DNA from: Pseudofrankia saprophytica
GTDB lineage: Bacteria > Actinomycetota > Actinomycetes > Frankiales > Frankiaceae
Direction of reading: 5' to 3'
DNA length: 64,000 nucleotides
Assembly: GCF_000235425.2 (NCBI RefSeq)
Contig: NZ_KI912266.1
Location: forward strand, 3,100 to 67,099
The translations under genes were made by a program, and so were the position numbers. Below the pieces are notes generated by a model that was not told the DNA's origin, searched no databases, and saw only the letters and a program-made list of their open reading frames with translations. This document shows positions 56,572 through 64,000 of the stretch, one piece after another. Every line of letters begins with the position of its first letter. Position 1 is the stretch's first letter.

Positions 56572-57381
56572 ATGGGCGGCGACAGCGACGCGGGCCGGCC
56601 CGCGGGCCTCGGCGGAGACTTCGCCGACCTGCCGGGAGTGGCGGTGGTCGTCGGCGGCAGCGGCGGGATCGGCGCGGCGGTCTGCCGGCTGCTCTCCGAG
56701 CGCGGCAGCGACGTCGTCCTCACCTACCACCGCAACGCCGACGCGGCGGCGGCGAGCCTGGCTGCGGTCGAGGCCGCCGGGCGCCACGGCGAGGCCCGCC
56801 AGCTCCGGCTCGAGGAAGAGGCGGAGACGGCCGCGTTCATCGCCGACGTCACCGCCCGGTTCGGCGCGGTGCACACCCTGGTGGTCGCGTCCGGCCCGCA
56901 CGTCCCGCAGCAACACCTGTCGACGGTGAGCCCGGCCGTCTTCCGCCGCCAGGTGGAGGGCGAGGTCGTGGCGTTCTTCAACCTCGTCCAGCCGGCCCTG
57001 TCGACGCTGCGGGCCGCCCGCGGCAGCGTCGTCGCGGTCACCACGGCGGCGACCCGCCGCTACCCGGTCCGCGACGGTCTGTCCGCCGGCCCGAAGGGGG
57101 CGGTCGAGTCGGTGGTGCGTGCCCTCGCGGCCGAGGAGGGCCGCTTCGGGGTGCGGCTGAACTGCGTCGGCCCCGGCATGCTGACCGACGGGATGGCCGA
57201 GCGGCTGATCAGCGCCGGCGCCTACCCGGACGGCGCGCTCGACGTCGCCCGCCGCAACATCCCGATGCGCCGCTTCGGCGCGGCGGCCGACGTCGCCGAG
57301 GCCGTCTGCTTCCTCGCGTCCCCGCGGGCCGCCTACATCACCGGCGTCATGCTCGACGTCGACGGCGGCTACCACCTCTGA
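56572..57381 (+). CDS. SDR-fold protein lacking the catalytic tyrosine
   Basis: A 269-residue SDR-like protein. The nucleotide motif is VVGGSGGIGAAVCRLL (variant of TGxxxGIG), the NNAG site is VASGPHV, the Ser region is VVAVTTAA, and the usual YxxxK reads SAGPK, with Ser in the Tyr position and Lys kept. The C-terminus YITGVMLDVDGGYHL is canonical. Loss of Tyr suggests altered or absent dehydrogenase activity, as in enoyl-reductase-like or regulatory SDRs. ATG 56572 is 143 bases after the TetR stop. Upstream repeats separate the two genes. Confidence 0.85.
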   Translation: MGGDSDAGRPAGLGGDFADLPGVAVVVGGSGGIGAAVCRLLSERGSDVVLTYHRNADAAAASLAAVEAAGRHGEARQLRLEEEAETAAFIADVTARFGAVHTLVVASGPHVPQQHLSTVSPAVFRRQVEGEVVAFFNLVQPALSTLRAARGSVVAVTTAATRRYPVRDGLSAGPKGAVESVVRALAAEEGRFGVRLNCVGPGMLTDGMAERLISAGAYPDGALDVARRNIPMRRFGAAADVAEAVCFLASPRAAYITGVMLDVDGGYHL

Positions 57382-57407
57382 CGGCCCGCCGGGCTCCCCC
57401 GGGCCCG

Positions 57408-57447
57408 GCCGACGCCTGCCGACGATGGCCGACGCCTGCCGACGATG
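57408..57447. repeat. 20-bp tandem repeat (2 copies)
   Basis: GCCGACGCCTGCCGACGATG twice, 27 bases past the SDR stop, itself built of GCCGAC half-units. Confidence 0.85.
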
Positions 57448-57539
57448 GCGCGCCCCTCCGGGCGGCATCCGGCTAGCCCCACCCCGGATCGGGGCGCAGC
57501 ACCAGTGTGCGCGGGTCGCAGCGCTGGTGAGCTGATCTC

Positions 57540-58466
57540 ATGGAACAGCTCGAGCGGACGGCGCGCCGGAACACCGTTGACCATCCGGTAGAAACCCCAG
57601 GTGGCAAGGCCTCGACGGCCCCGAACGTCACCGAGAACTCGAGCGTCGCAGCGAGCTCCACCGTCGCAGCGAGCAGCGCGGTGGCGCTGCGCGACGTCCG
57701 GAAGGTCTATGGGCGACGCGCGGCGGCCGTGACCGCCCTGGATGGGGTGACCCTGGACATCCACCGGGGCACGTTCGTCGCGGTGATGGGGCCGTCCGGC
57801 TCGGGCAAGTCGACGCTGCTGCAGTGCGCGGCGGGGCTGGACCGGCCGAGTGCCGGCGAGGTGTTCCTCGACGGGGTGGACCTGCGCGGGCTGAGCGAGA
57901 ACGAGCTGACGATGCTGCGCCGGCAGCGGGTTGGCTTCGTCTTCCAGTCGTTCAACCTCGTTCCGGCGCTGTCCGCCGAACTGAACGTGGCGCTGCCGCT
58001 GCGGCTGGCCGGCCGCCGGCCGCGGCGGCGCGAGGTGCGCGACGTGCTCGCCGCCGTCGGGCTCGCCGGGCGAGGCCGGCACCGGCCGGCCGAGCTCTCC
58101 GGCGGTCAGCAGCAGCGCGTCGCCATCGCGCGGGCGTTGGTCACCCGCCCGGCGGTGCTGTTCGCCGACGAGCCGACCGGCGCGCTGGACACCCGGACCG
58201 GCCGCGAGGTGCTGACCCTGCTGCGCTCGCTGGTCGACGTCGACGGGCAGACGATCGTGATGGTCACCCACGACCCGGTCGCCGCCTCCTACGCCGACCG
58301 GGTCGTGTTCCTCGTCGACGGCCGAGCCGCCGGGGAGCTGGCCGACCCCGACCCGGCCACCGTCGCCGCCCGGCTCGCGGGCCTGGAGCCCGACGGCCGC
58401 GACCACTACGGCCGTAAGCACGGCGACCGCGACCGCGACCGCGACCACGGCCGCGAGGAGAGCTGA
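57540..58466 (+). CDS. ABC transporter ATP-binding protein (MacB/LolD type)
   Basis: A 308-residue ATPase of the MacB/LolD/FtsE class. Walker A GPSGSGKST, FQSFNLVPALSAELNV (Q-loop), [26 protein letters not shown] (Walker B with the family's ADEPTGALD) and MVTHDP are intact. The N-terminal ~45 residues are a Ser/Thr/Ala leader with SSVAAS repeats. The C-terminal tail has RDRDRDHGREES. One base separates its stop from the FtsX-type permease gene, so they form one transporter. These systems export peptides, lipids or act by mechanotransmission rather than import. Confidence 0.93.
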   Translation: MEQLERTARRNTVDHPVETPGGKASTAPNVTENSSVAASSTVAASSAVALRDVRKVYGRRAAAVTALDGVTLDIHRGTFVAVMGPSGSGKSTLLQCAAGLDRPSAGEVFLDGVDLRGLSENELTMLRRQRVGFVFQSFNLVPALSAELNVALPLRLAGRRPRRREVRDVLAAVGLAGRGRHRPAELSGGQQQRVAIARALVTRPAVLFADEPTGALDTRTGREVLTLLRSLVDVDGQTIVMVTHDPVAASYADRVVFLVDGRAAGELADPDPATVAARLAGLEPDGRDHYGRKHGDRDRDRDHGREES

Positions 58467-58467
58467 C

Positions 58468-61077
58468 ATGGCCGGGCTCGTCTGGCACACCGTCCGTGCC
58501 CGCAAGGGCGGCCTGCTGGGAACGTTTCTCGCGCTGGCGCTCGGGGTCGCGCTGCTGGCGGCGATGACGCTGACGCTGGTCAGCACCGTCGGCGGCTCCG
58601 CCCGCGCCCCGCGCTGGTATGCCACGCCGGACGTCGTCGTCGCCGGCGCCGGCACGGTCAGCATCACGACCGGCTCCGGCGAGGACCGGGAGACCTCCAC
58701 GGCCAGGACGATCCTCACCCGCCCGCTGCCGGCCGGCCTCGTCGACCGCCTGCGGGCCGCCCTCGGCGGTGACGCGGCGGTGGTGGTCGATGTCGCCGGC
58801 TACGCGGCGGCCGACGGCGCGCCGGGTGACACCGTCCACCCGTGGTCCGCGGCGGCGCTGCACCCTTACTCCTGGGTCGCGGGCGGCGCGCCGCGGGCGG
58901 CCGGGGACATCGTTCTCAGCGCGCCGACCGGCCACCGCCCCGGCGACCGGGTCACCGTGGTGACCACGCATGGCGCCCGCGCCTTCACGGTGAGCGGGGT
59001 GCTGCGCACCGACGCGCCGGGCGCGTTCTACGCCACCGACACCGTCGCCACCGAGCTCGCGGACGGCCGGGTCACGGCGGTGGCGCTGACGGTCCGGCCA
59101 GCCACGACCGCGGCCACCGCCGGCGATCAGGCCGGCGCCCCGGCACCGCCACGCGACGCCGCGGCGCTGGCGGCGGCCGCGCGGGCCGTCGTCCACGACG
59201 CGCGCGCGGGCGACGGCTCGGTCAGCGCCGACGACGGCTCGGTCCGGGTGCTCACCGGCAACGGCCGCCGGTCCGCCGAGCCAGACCCGGACGCCGAGCG
59301 CCACGAGGTCGCGATCGCCCTGCTCGGCACCACCACCGGCCTCGGCGGCTTCGTGTCGATCTTCGTCGTGGCCGGTACCTTCGCCTACTCCGTCGCGGCC
59401 CGCCGGCGCGAGTTCGGCCTGCTGCGCGCCGCCGGGGCCACCCCGCGCCAGGTGTTCCGGCTCGTGCTCGGCGAGGCGCTCACGGTCGGCCTGCTGGCCT
59501 CGCTCTCGGGCGTGCTGCTAGGCGTGCTGCTCGCCCCGCCGTTCGCGCGCGTCCTGGTCCGCACCGGGTTCGCACCCAGCGGCTTCACCGCTCATTTCGT
59601 CTTCTGGGCGGTGACTCCCGCCTTCGGCACGGGTCTGCTGGTCGCGTTGGTAGGTGCCTGGGCGGCGGCGTGGCGCGCCGGGCGGATCCGGCCGGCGGAG
59701 GCGCTGCGGGAGGCGGCGGTGGACCACCGGCCGATGACCGTGGGACGCACCGTCCTCGGGCTGCTCGCGCTCGCCGGCAGCGTGCCGCTCATCGCGGTGC
59801 TGATGGCGCACCCGTCGGCGGCGGGCGTGGCACTGATCATCGTCGCGGGGATGCTGCTGGTCATGGGGTTCGCGCTGTTCGCGCCACTGGTCATCCCGCC
59901 GCTGGCGTGGCTGCTCACCGCGCCGCTCGCCGCCTCGCCGGGCGCGGTCGGGCTGCTCGCCCGCCACAACGCGCGCGGCGCCGTGCGGCGCACCGCGGCG
60001 ACGGCGGCGCCGATCCTGGTGACGCTCGGCATCGCCGGCTCGATGCTCACCGGCTTCGGGACGCTGGAGGCGGCGACCGACAGCGCCGCTCGTGATCAGA
60101 TCGCCGCCGACGCGCTGGTCGTGCCGGCCGTCGGCGCCGGCCTGCCCGACGCCGCCGTCCAGACGCTGCGCGAGATCCCAGGCGTGCGGGCCGCCGTACC
60201 CGTGACCGACGCCTCCGTCTATGTCCGGGACGACGGCGACCCCGAGCGCTGGGCCGCCCGGTACGCCACCGGCGCGGATCTCGCGGCCGTCCTCGACACC
60301 CCGGTCACCGCCGGCCGGCTCGCCGACCTCACCGGCACCGACACGGTCGCGGTGCCGGCCGGCAGCCACTGGAAGCTGGGCGAACGCGCCGAGCTGTGGC
60401 TCGCGGACTCGACGCCCGTGCGGCCGCGGGTGGTCGCCGTGCTCGGCAAGCGCCTCGACCTCGACGAGACCCTCCTGCTGCCGGCGGCGCTGCGCACCGG
60501 GCACGAGCCGGCGATCGCCACCGTCGTCTACCTGCGGCTCTCGGCGGAGGCGACGCGGTCGACGGCCGCCAGGGCCGCCGTCGCCGCCGGGGTGGCGACG
60601 GCCACCGCCGGCGCCGGAAAGCTGGTCGGCACCGACGAGTACCTGTCCGCGGCGAACGCCGAGCAGTCCAGGGCCAACCGGATGGCGTCGGTGGTGCTGC
60701 TCGGCCTGGCACTCGTCTACACCGTGCTCGCGATCGCGAACACGCTGGTCATGGCCACCCGGGACCGGGCGGGTGAGTTCGCCACCGTCCGCCTCGCCGG
60801 GGCGACCCGCCGGCAGGTGCTGGCCGTCGTCGCCACGGAGGCCGTGCTGGTGACCGCCATCGGCGCGGCGCTGGCCGCGGCGGTCACCGGGATCACCGCC
60901 TGGGGCGCCCGGTACGGCCTGGCACAGCTCGCGCCGTCGGTGCCGGTCGTCGTTCCCTGGGCGACGCTGAGCGCGATCGCCGCGGCCTGCCTCGCGGTCG
61001 CCCTGGTGGCCAGCATCGCCCCGGCGGCCCTGCTGCTGCGCCGCGACCCTGCCGACCTGGCCGCCGTCCGGGAGTGA
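58468..61077 (+). CDS. FtsX-like ABC permease (MacB-type, two-repeat)
   Basis: An 869-residue permease with two FtsX domains: TM segments near residues 15-40, ~285-420 (VAGTFAYSVAARRREFGLLRAAGATPRQVF, first repeat), ~440-510, and ~750-860 (NTLVMATRDRAGEFATVRLAGATRRQVL, second repeat). Large extracytoplasmic domains lie in between. The paired R-E-F-G/A-x-x-R-x-x-G-A-T-x-R-Q-V motifs are typical of actinobacterial export permeases. It works with the ATPase encoded just upstream. Substrate unknown. It may relieve antibiotic or envelope stress, since such pairs are common resistance exporters. Confidence 0.92.
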   Translation: MAGLVWHTVRARKGGLLGTFLALALGVALLAAMTLTLVSTVGGSARAPRWYATPDVVVAGAGTVSITTGSGEDRETSTARTILTRPLPAGLVDRLRAALGGDAAVVVDVAGYAAADGAPGDTVHPWSAAALHPYSWVAGGAPRAAGDIVLSAPTGHRPGDRVTVVTTHGARAFTVSGVLRTDAPGAFYATDTVATELADGRVTAVALTVRPATTAATAGDQAGAPAPPRDAAALAAAARAVVHDARAGDGSVSADDGSVRVLTGNGRRSAEPDPDAERHEVAIALLGTTTGLGGFVSIFVVAGTFAYSVAARRREFGLLRAAGATPRQVFRLVLGEALTVGLLASLSGVLLGVLLAPPFARVLVRTGFAPSGFTAHFVFWAVTPAFGTGLLVALVGAWAAAWRAGRIRPAEALREAAVDHRPMTVGRTVLGLLALAGSVPLIAVLMAHPSAAGVALIIVAGMLLVMGFALFAPLVIPPLAWLLTAPLAASPGAVGLLARHNARGAVRRTAATAAPILVTLGIAGSMLTGFGTLEAATDSAARDQIAADALVVPAVGAGLPDAAVQTLREIPGVRAAVPVTDASVYVRDDGDPERWAARYATGADLAAVLDTPVTAGRLADLTGTDTVAVPAGSHWKLGERAELWLADSTPVRPRVVAVLGKRLDLDETLLLPAALRTGHEPAIATVVYLRLSAEATRSTAARAAVAAGVATATAGAGKLVGTDEYLSAANAEQSRANRMASVVLLGLALVYTVLAIANTLVMATRDRAGEFATVRLAGATRRQVLAVVATEAVLVTAIGAALAAAVTGITAWGARYGLAQLAPSVPVVVPWATLSAIAAACLAVALVASIAPAALLLRRDPADLAAVRE

Positions 61078-61185
61078 CCGGTCCCGTCCCCGGGCGGTGT
61101 CAGGCACGGCCGGGTGCGAGACTCGTCGCCGGGTTGGGGCCGAAGGGACGGCGTCGAAGGACGGCGGCGCGGAAGGGACGGCGGC

Positions 61186-62526
61186 ATGGCGGACGGAGGC
61201 ATGGCGGACGACGGGAGCGCGCCCACGCGGAACTGGGCCGGGAACGTGACGTTCGCGGCGGCCCGCGTCGTCGCCCCGACGTCGGTCGCCGAGCTCGCGC
61301 GCGTCGTGGCCGCCGGGGGCAGGGCGCGGCCGCTCGGCACCCGGCACTCGTTCAACCGGATCGCCGACACGGACGGCACGCTGATCTCGACCGCCGGGCT
61401 GCCTCGGCTGGTCCGCGTCGACCAGGCGGCCCGCGAGGTCACGGTGAGCGCCGGCATCCGGTACGGCGACCTGGGCCGGGAGCTCGACGCGGCCGGCTGG
61501 GCGCTGCGCAACCTCGGATCGCTGCCGCACATCTCGGTCGCCGGCGCGTGCGCGACGGCGACGCACGGTTCGGGCGAGCGCAACGGCAACCTGGCCACCT
61601 CGGTCGTCGCGCTCGACCTGGTCACCCCGTCGGGTGAGCTCATGACCGTCCGGCGGGGCGTCGACGAGGACTTCGACGGCCACGTCGTCGCCCTCGGCGC
61701 GCTCGGCGTCGTCGTCGCGGTGACCCTCGAGATCGTCCCGACCTTCCAGGTCAGCCAGCACGTCTACGAGGGCCTGACCCGCGAGGACCTGCTGGCCGGC
61801 ATCGACGAGATCCTCGCCGCGGCCTACAGCGTCAGCGTCTTCACGGCCTGGGACCCGAACGCCGGCTCGCAGGTGTGGCTCAAGCGACGCCTCGGCGCAG
61901 GCGACGGCGACGGCGACGGGGGAGGCGGGGACGACGGGAGCACGGCGGCGCCGGCCGAGGTGTGCGGCGCCCGGCCGGCCACTCGCCCGTTGCACCCGAT
62001 CCCCGGCGTCGACCCTGAGCACACCACCCAGCAGCTCGGCGTCCCCGGCCCCTGGTTCGAGCGGCTGCCCCACTTCCGCCTGGGCTTCACCCCCAGCGCC
62101 GGCGACGAGCTCCAGTCCGAGTACTTCGTCGCCCGTGAACACGCCGCCGCGGCGATCGACGCCGTCTACCAGGTCAGCGGCGACGTCCGTGGCGCGCTCC
62201 AGATCAGCGAACTGCGCGCGGTGGCCGCGGACGGTCTCTGGCTCAGCCCCGCCTACCACCGCGACGCGCTGGCGCTGCACTTCACCTGGCTACCGGACGA
62301 GACCGCCGTCGCCCGCGCGGTCGCCGCCGTCGAGCGGGCCCTCGCTCCGTTCGCCCCCCGGCCGCACTGGGGGAAGGTCTTCGCGCTGGATCCCGAGCGG
62401 GTCCGGGCCGGGTACCCCCGACTGGCGGAGTTCGTCCGGCTGGCGGCCCGCCGCGACCCGGGCCGGGTCCTCCGCAACTCCTTCCTCGACACCTACCTCA
62501 AGGACACCTACCTCAAGCTCGGCTGA
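61186..62526 (+). CDS. FAD-linked alditol/aldonolactone oxidase family protein
   Basis: A 446-residue flavoprotein of the VAO family, closest in pattern to alditol (xylitol) oxidase. NWAGNVTFAAARVVAPTSV at the N-terminus, RPLGTRHSFNRIADT with His54, the expected covalent FAD attachment site, and SVAGACATATHGSGERNGNLAT are typical. The C-terminal ALO domain has HWGKVF and NSFLDTYL. It would oxidise polyols at C1 using O2 and release H2O2. A ~20-residue Gly/Asp insert (DGDGDGGGGDDG) interrupts the middle. ATG 61186 is favoured over 61201 because of ribosome-site spacing. The substrate is inferred. Confidence 0.9.
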   Translation: MADGGMADDGSAPTRNWAGNVTFAAARVVAPTSVAELARVVAAGGRARPLGTRHSFNRIADTDGTLISTAGLPRLVRVDQAAREVTVSAGIRYGDLGRELDAAGWALRNLGSLPHISVAGACATATHGSGERNGNLATSVVALDLVTPSGELMTVRRGVDEDFDGHVVALGALGVVVAVTLEIVPTFQVSQHVYEGLTREDLLAGIDEILAAAYSVSVFTAWDPNAGSQVWLKRRLGAGDGDGDGGGGDDGSTAAPAEVCGARPATRPLHPIPGVDPEHTTQQLGVPGPWFERLPHFRLGFTPSAGDELQSEYFVAREHAAAAIDAVYQVSGDVRGALQISELRAVAADGLWLSPAYHRDALALHFTWLPDETAVARAVAAVERALAPFAPRPHWGKVFALDPERVRAGYPRLAEFVRLAARRDPGRVLRNSFLDTYLKDTYLKLG

Positions 62527-63051
62527 GGGCCCCCGGCCTCAGCGGTCGCCCGGGCGCTGAGCGGCCGCTCGCCAACGCGGAACGCCTGTCCCTCATGGGC
62601 TGGAACGACGCGCGAGCCACCGCGATAGCACCAATGGGGCCCGCCTAACGGGACGTGAGCCAAACGGCGCTTAGGGCGATCATCGGTGCAGCCGTTGCGA
62701 TGACACCCGGTTGACCACCTCAGGTGCTCGGCCATCTCACTTCGAGTGCTCGTCCGCATACCGGCGGATGCTTACCGACGGCGGTGACACCACCACCGTC
62801 CAACGGAGACACGATCGGTCGCGCCGACAAACAGCCCGGCCACGTTCCGCAGCATTCAACGGACCCAGTTCAGCCGTCACACCATCTCGCGCCCGCACCG
62901 CTATGGCCTGTATCGTTCCAATGAGTCATATAGATCACTATGCTGTTCCGATCTCCGCTGCTCAGATCGCCTTGTCGTCACGCTTGACCTCATTGCCCGG
63001 TCGCCCCGTACCCGCGAGCCCGGCCAGCGTCTCACACCCGCGGGGGGAAAT
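62527..63051. other. 525-bp intergenic region before MHYT gene
   Basis: GC falls through 62590-63000. Short AT-rich motifs near 62910-62945 (TGTATCGTTCC, TCATATAGATCACTATGC) may be promoter elements for the MHYT gene. No credible gene or RNA. Confidence 0.45.
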
Positions 63052-64000
63052 GTGATCACTGCCCAGGTGGCGCATGAGCACGCCAGCAGCGACCTCATCT
63101 TTGTCGCCAGCTCCATCGGCCTCGCCGTGATCGGCTCGTTCGCGGCATTGGTAAGCGCGCGGCGTATCCCGGGCACCCAGGGCGGCGCCCGACGCCGCTG
63201 GATCGCCGCGTCCGCGGTATCCCTCGGCGGTGGCGCCATCTGGTCGATGCATTTCATGGGAATGCTCGGTTATCACGTCGGTGACCGGAAGCTTGCCTAC
63301 AACCTTCCGTTGACCGCACTTTCCCTGCTGATCGCCATCGCCGTTTCGGCGATCGGGCTGGCCATCGTCGGGACCAACCCGAGAAGCGCCGTGCGCCTCA
63401 TCGTCGGCGGGGTCATCGCGGGGCTCGGCGTCGCGGCGATGCACTACACGGGCATGGCCGCGATGCAGGCCGGCAGCACCGTCACCTATGACAAGAAGCT
63501 GGCCGGCGTCTCCGTCGCGATCGCCGTGGTGGCGGCCCTGGCCGCCCTGTGGCTCGCCTTCCGGGTGCGCACCACCGCGCACGTCGTCGTCGCGTCCCTC
63601 GTGATGGCCGCCGCGGTCAGCGGGATGCACTACACGGCTATGGCGGCCACCCAGGTCGCCGAGACCGACCGCCTGTCGGAGACGAGTGGCGCCGACCCGA
63701 TCGTGCTGAGCTTCCCCGTCATGCTGATCGCCTTCTCGGTGCTCGCGCTCATCATCTTCGCCGCGCTCGGGGGCTTCGCCGAGACCGGCAGGTCCCCGCT
63801 GGTCGCCGGCCCGCGCAACGGGCGAGGTTCGCCCACCCCGGCTCGTGCCGACCGGAACAGCCCGGCCCCGCACGGCCGTCACCAGGCGGCGCCGGACGTG
63901 GATGCCCGCGACGCGGCGGCGGGGCGAGCCGCCTTCGACGACCAGCCCAGGCGCGATTTCTTCGACCGTCCGGCACCCGCCGGGCAGGGCTGGACGGATT
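63052..64000 (+). CDS. MHYT-domain membrane sensor protein (cut by window edge)
   Basis: From GTG 63052 (GGGGGGAAA just upstream) an open frame of 316 codons runs off the window. About seven TM helices form the MHYT domain, with three repeats of the signature: SMHFMGM (65-71), AMHYTGMAAM (129-138) and GMHYTAMAA (191-199). The domain is thought to bind copper and sense O2, CO or NO, and elsewhere it is joined to GGDEF/EAL or histidine kinase modules. Here the visible part after residue ~245 is a hydrophilic Ala/Pro/Arg tail with no recognised output domain, and whatever follows is outside the window. Confidence 0.9.
   Translation, partial: MITAQVAHEHASSDLIFVASSIGLAVIGSFAALVSARRIPGTQGGARRRWIAASAVSLGGGAIWSMHFMGMLGYHVGDRKLAYNLPLTALSLLIAIAVSAIGLAIVGTNPRSAVRLIVGGVIAGLGVAAMHYTGMAAMQAGSTVTYDKKLAGVSVAIAVVAALAALWLAFRVRTTAHVVVASLVMAAAVSGMHYTAMAATQVAETDRLSETSGADPIVLSFPVMLIAFSVLALIIFAALGGFAETGRSPLVAGPRNGRGSPTPARADRNSPAPHGRHQAAPDVDARDAAAGRAAFDDQPRRDFFDRPAPAGQGWTD

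Noticed and set aside
59518-62280. A 920-codon leftward open frame opposite the FtsX permease and alditol oxidase genes
   Set aside because: Composition is Arg/Gly/His-rich with no family pattern. The rightward frames encode recognisable proteins throughout, so this is an artefact of high GC.

Overview
The window is very GC-rich (third codon positions almost all G or C). It uses many GTG starts, packs genes with ATGA/GTGA stop-start overlaps, and encodes two F420-type oxidoreductases, a DUF222/HNH protein, an XRE-DUF5753 regulator and a full squalene-to-hopanoid set. Together these point to a filamentous or soil actinomycete. The combination of hopanoid genes, Pro/Ala-rich N-terminal extensions and abundant intergenic repeats fits the Frankia/Pseudofrankia group best. 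This is inference, because no rRNA or other marker lies in the window. I saw no rRNA, tRNA or CRISPR array. The only mobile element is an IS982-type transposase fragment cut by the left edge.

Layout. 1-3.0 kb: IS fragment, drug-efflux MFS pump, TetR regulator. 3.2-17.9 kb: hopanoid region. It holds hpnH with two palindromic sites upstream, an HxlR regulator, a transmembrane Ser/Thr kinase whose extracellular part is a periplasmic-binding (NMT1/THI5) domain, and the tightly overlapped operon hpnC-hpnD-hpnE-polyprenyl synthase-shc-(hpnG+ispH fusion), preceded by an SDR. 18.9-22.8 kb: a TetR regulator divergent from an MMPL exporter, with paired operators between them and a strong terminator after the exporter. 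23-24.7 kb: DUF222/HNH nuclease. 25.0-38.2 kb: an apparent reductive pyrimidine-catabolism and uptake regulon. All enzymes read leftward: beta-ureidopropionase, dihydropyrimidinase, (methyl)malonate-semialdehyde dehydrogenase, an LLM/F420-type oxidoreductase, a two-permease ABC importer with its lipoprotein, and a class-III aminotransferase. The divergent MocR-type regulator has three 17-bp direct repeats at its promoter. The usual dihydropyrimidine dehydrogenase is absent and the LLM protein is a candidate replacement.

38.3-47.5 kb: DDN-type F420 enzyme, alpha/beta hydrolase, a three-gene redox/two-component operon (DUF2218, receiver-TrxR-like flavoprotein, cNMP-binding histidine kinase), an aquaporin, a two-domain Pnkp-like RNA/DNA end-healing protein and an XRE regulator. 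47.7-53.1 kb: recQ, then a decayed phosphonate-type locus. In this locus a large deletion joins an SBP signal peptide to the tail of an ABC ATPase, an FAD oxidoreductase is frameshifted by a heptanucleotide repeat, and a phosphonatase-like hydrolase is intact. 53.3-64 kb: VOC protein, two SDRs, a 2H-phosphoesterase-like protein, TetR, a MacB-type ABC/FtsX exporter pair, an alditol-oxidase-like flavoprotein and an MHYT membrane sensor cut by the right edge.

Two repeat phenomena run through the window. First, short tandem repeats (11-24 bp units) begin at or just after stop codons of many genes, and several contain the stop codon in the first unit. Second, a dispersed palindromic element of about 41 bp occurs three times, twice inside N-terminal coding extensions.
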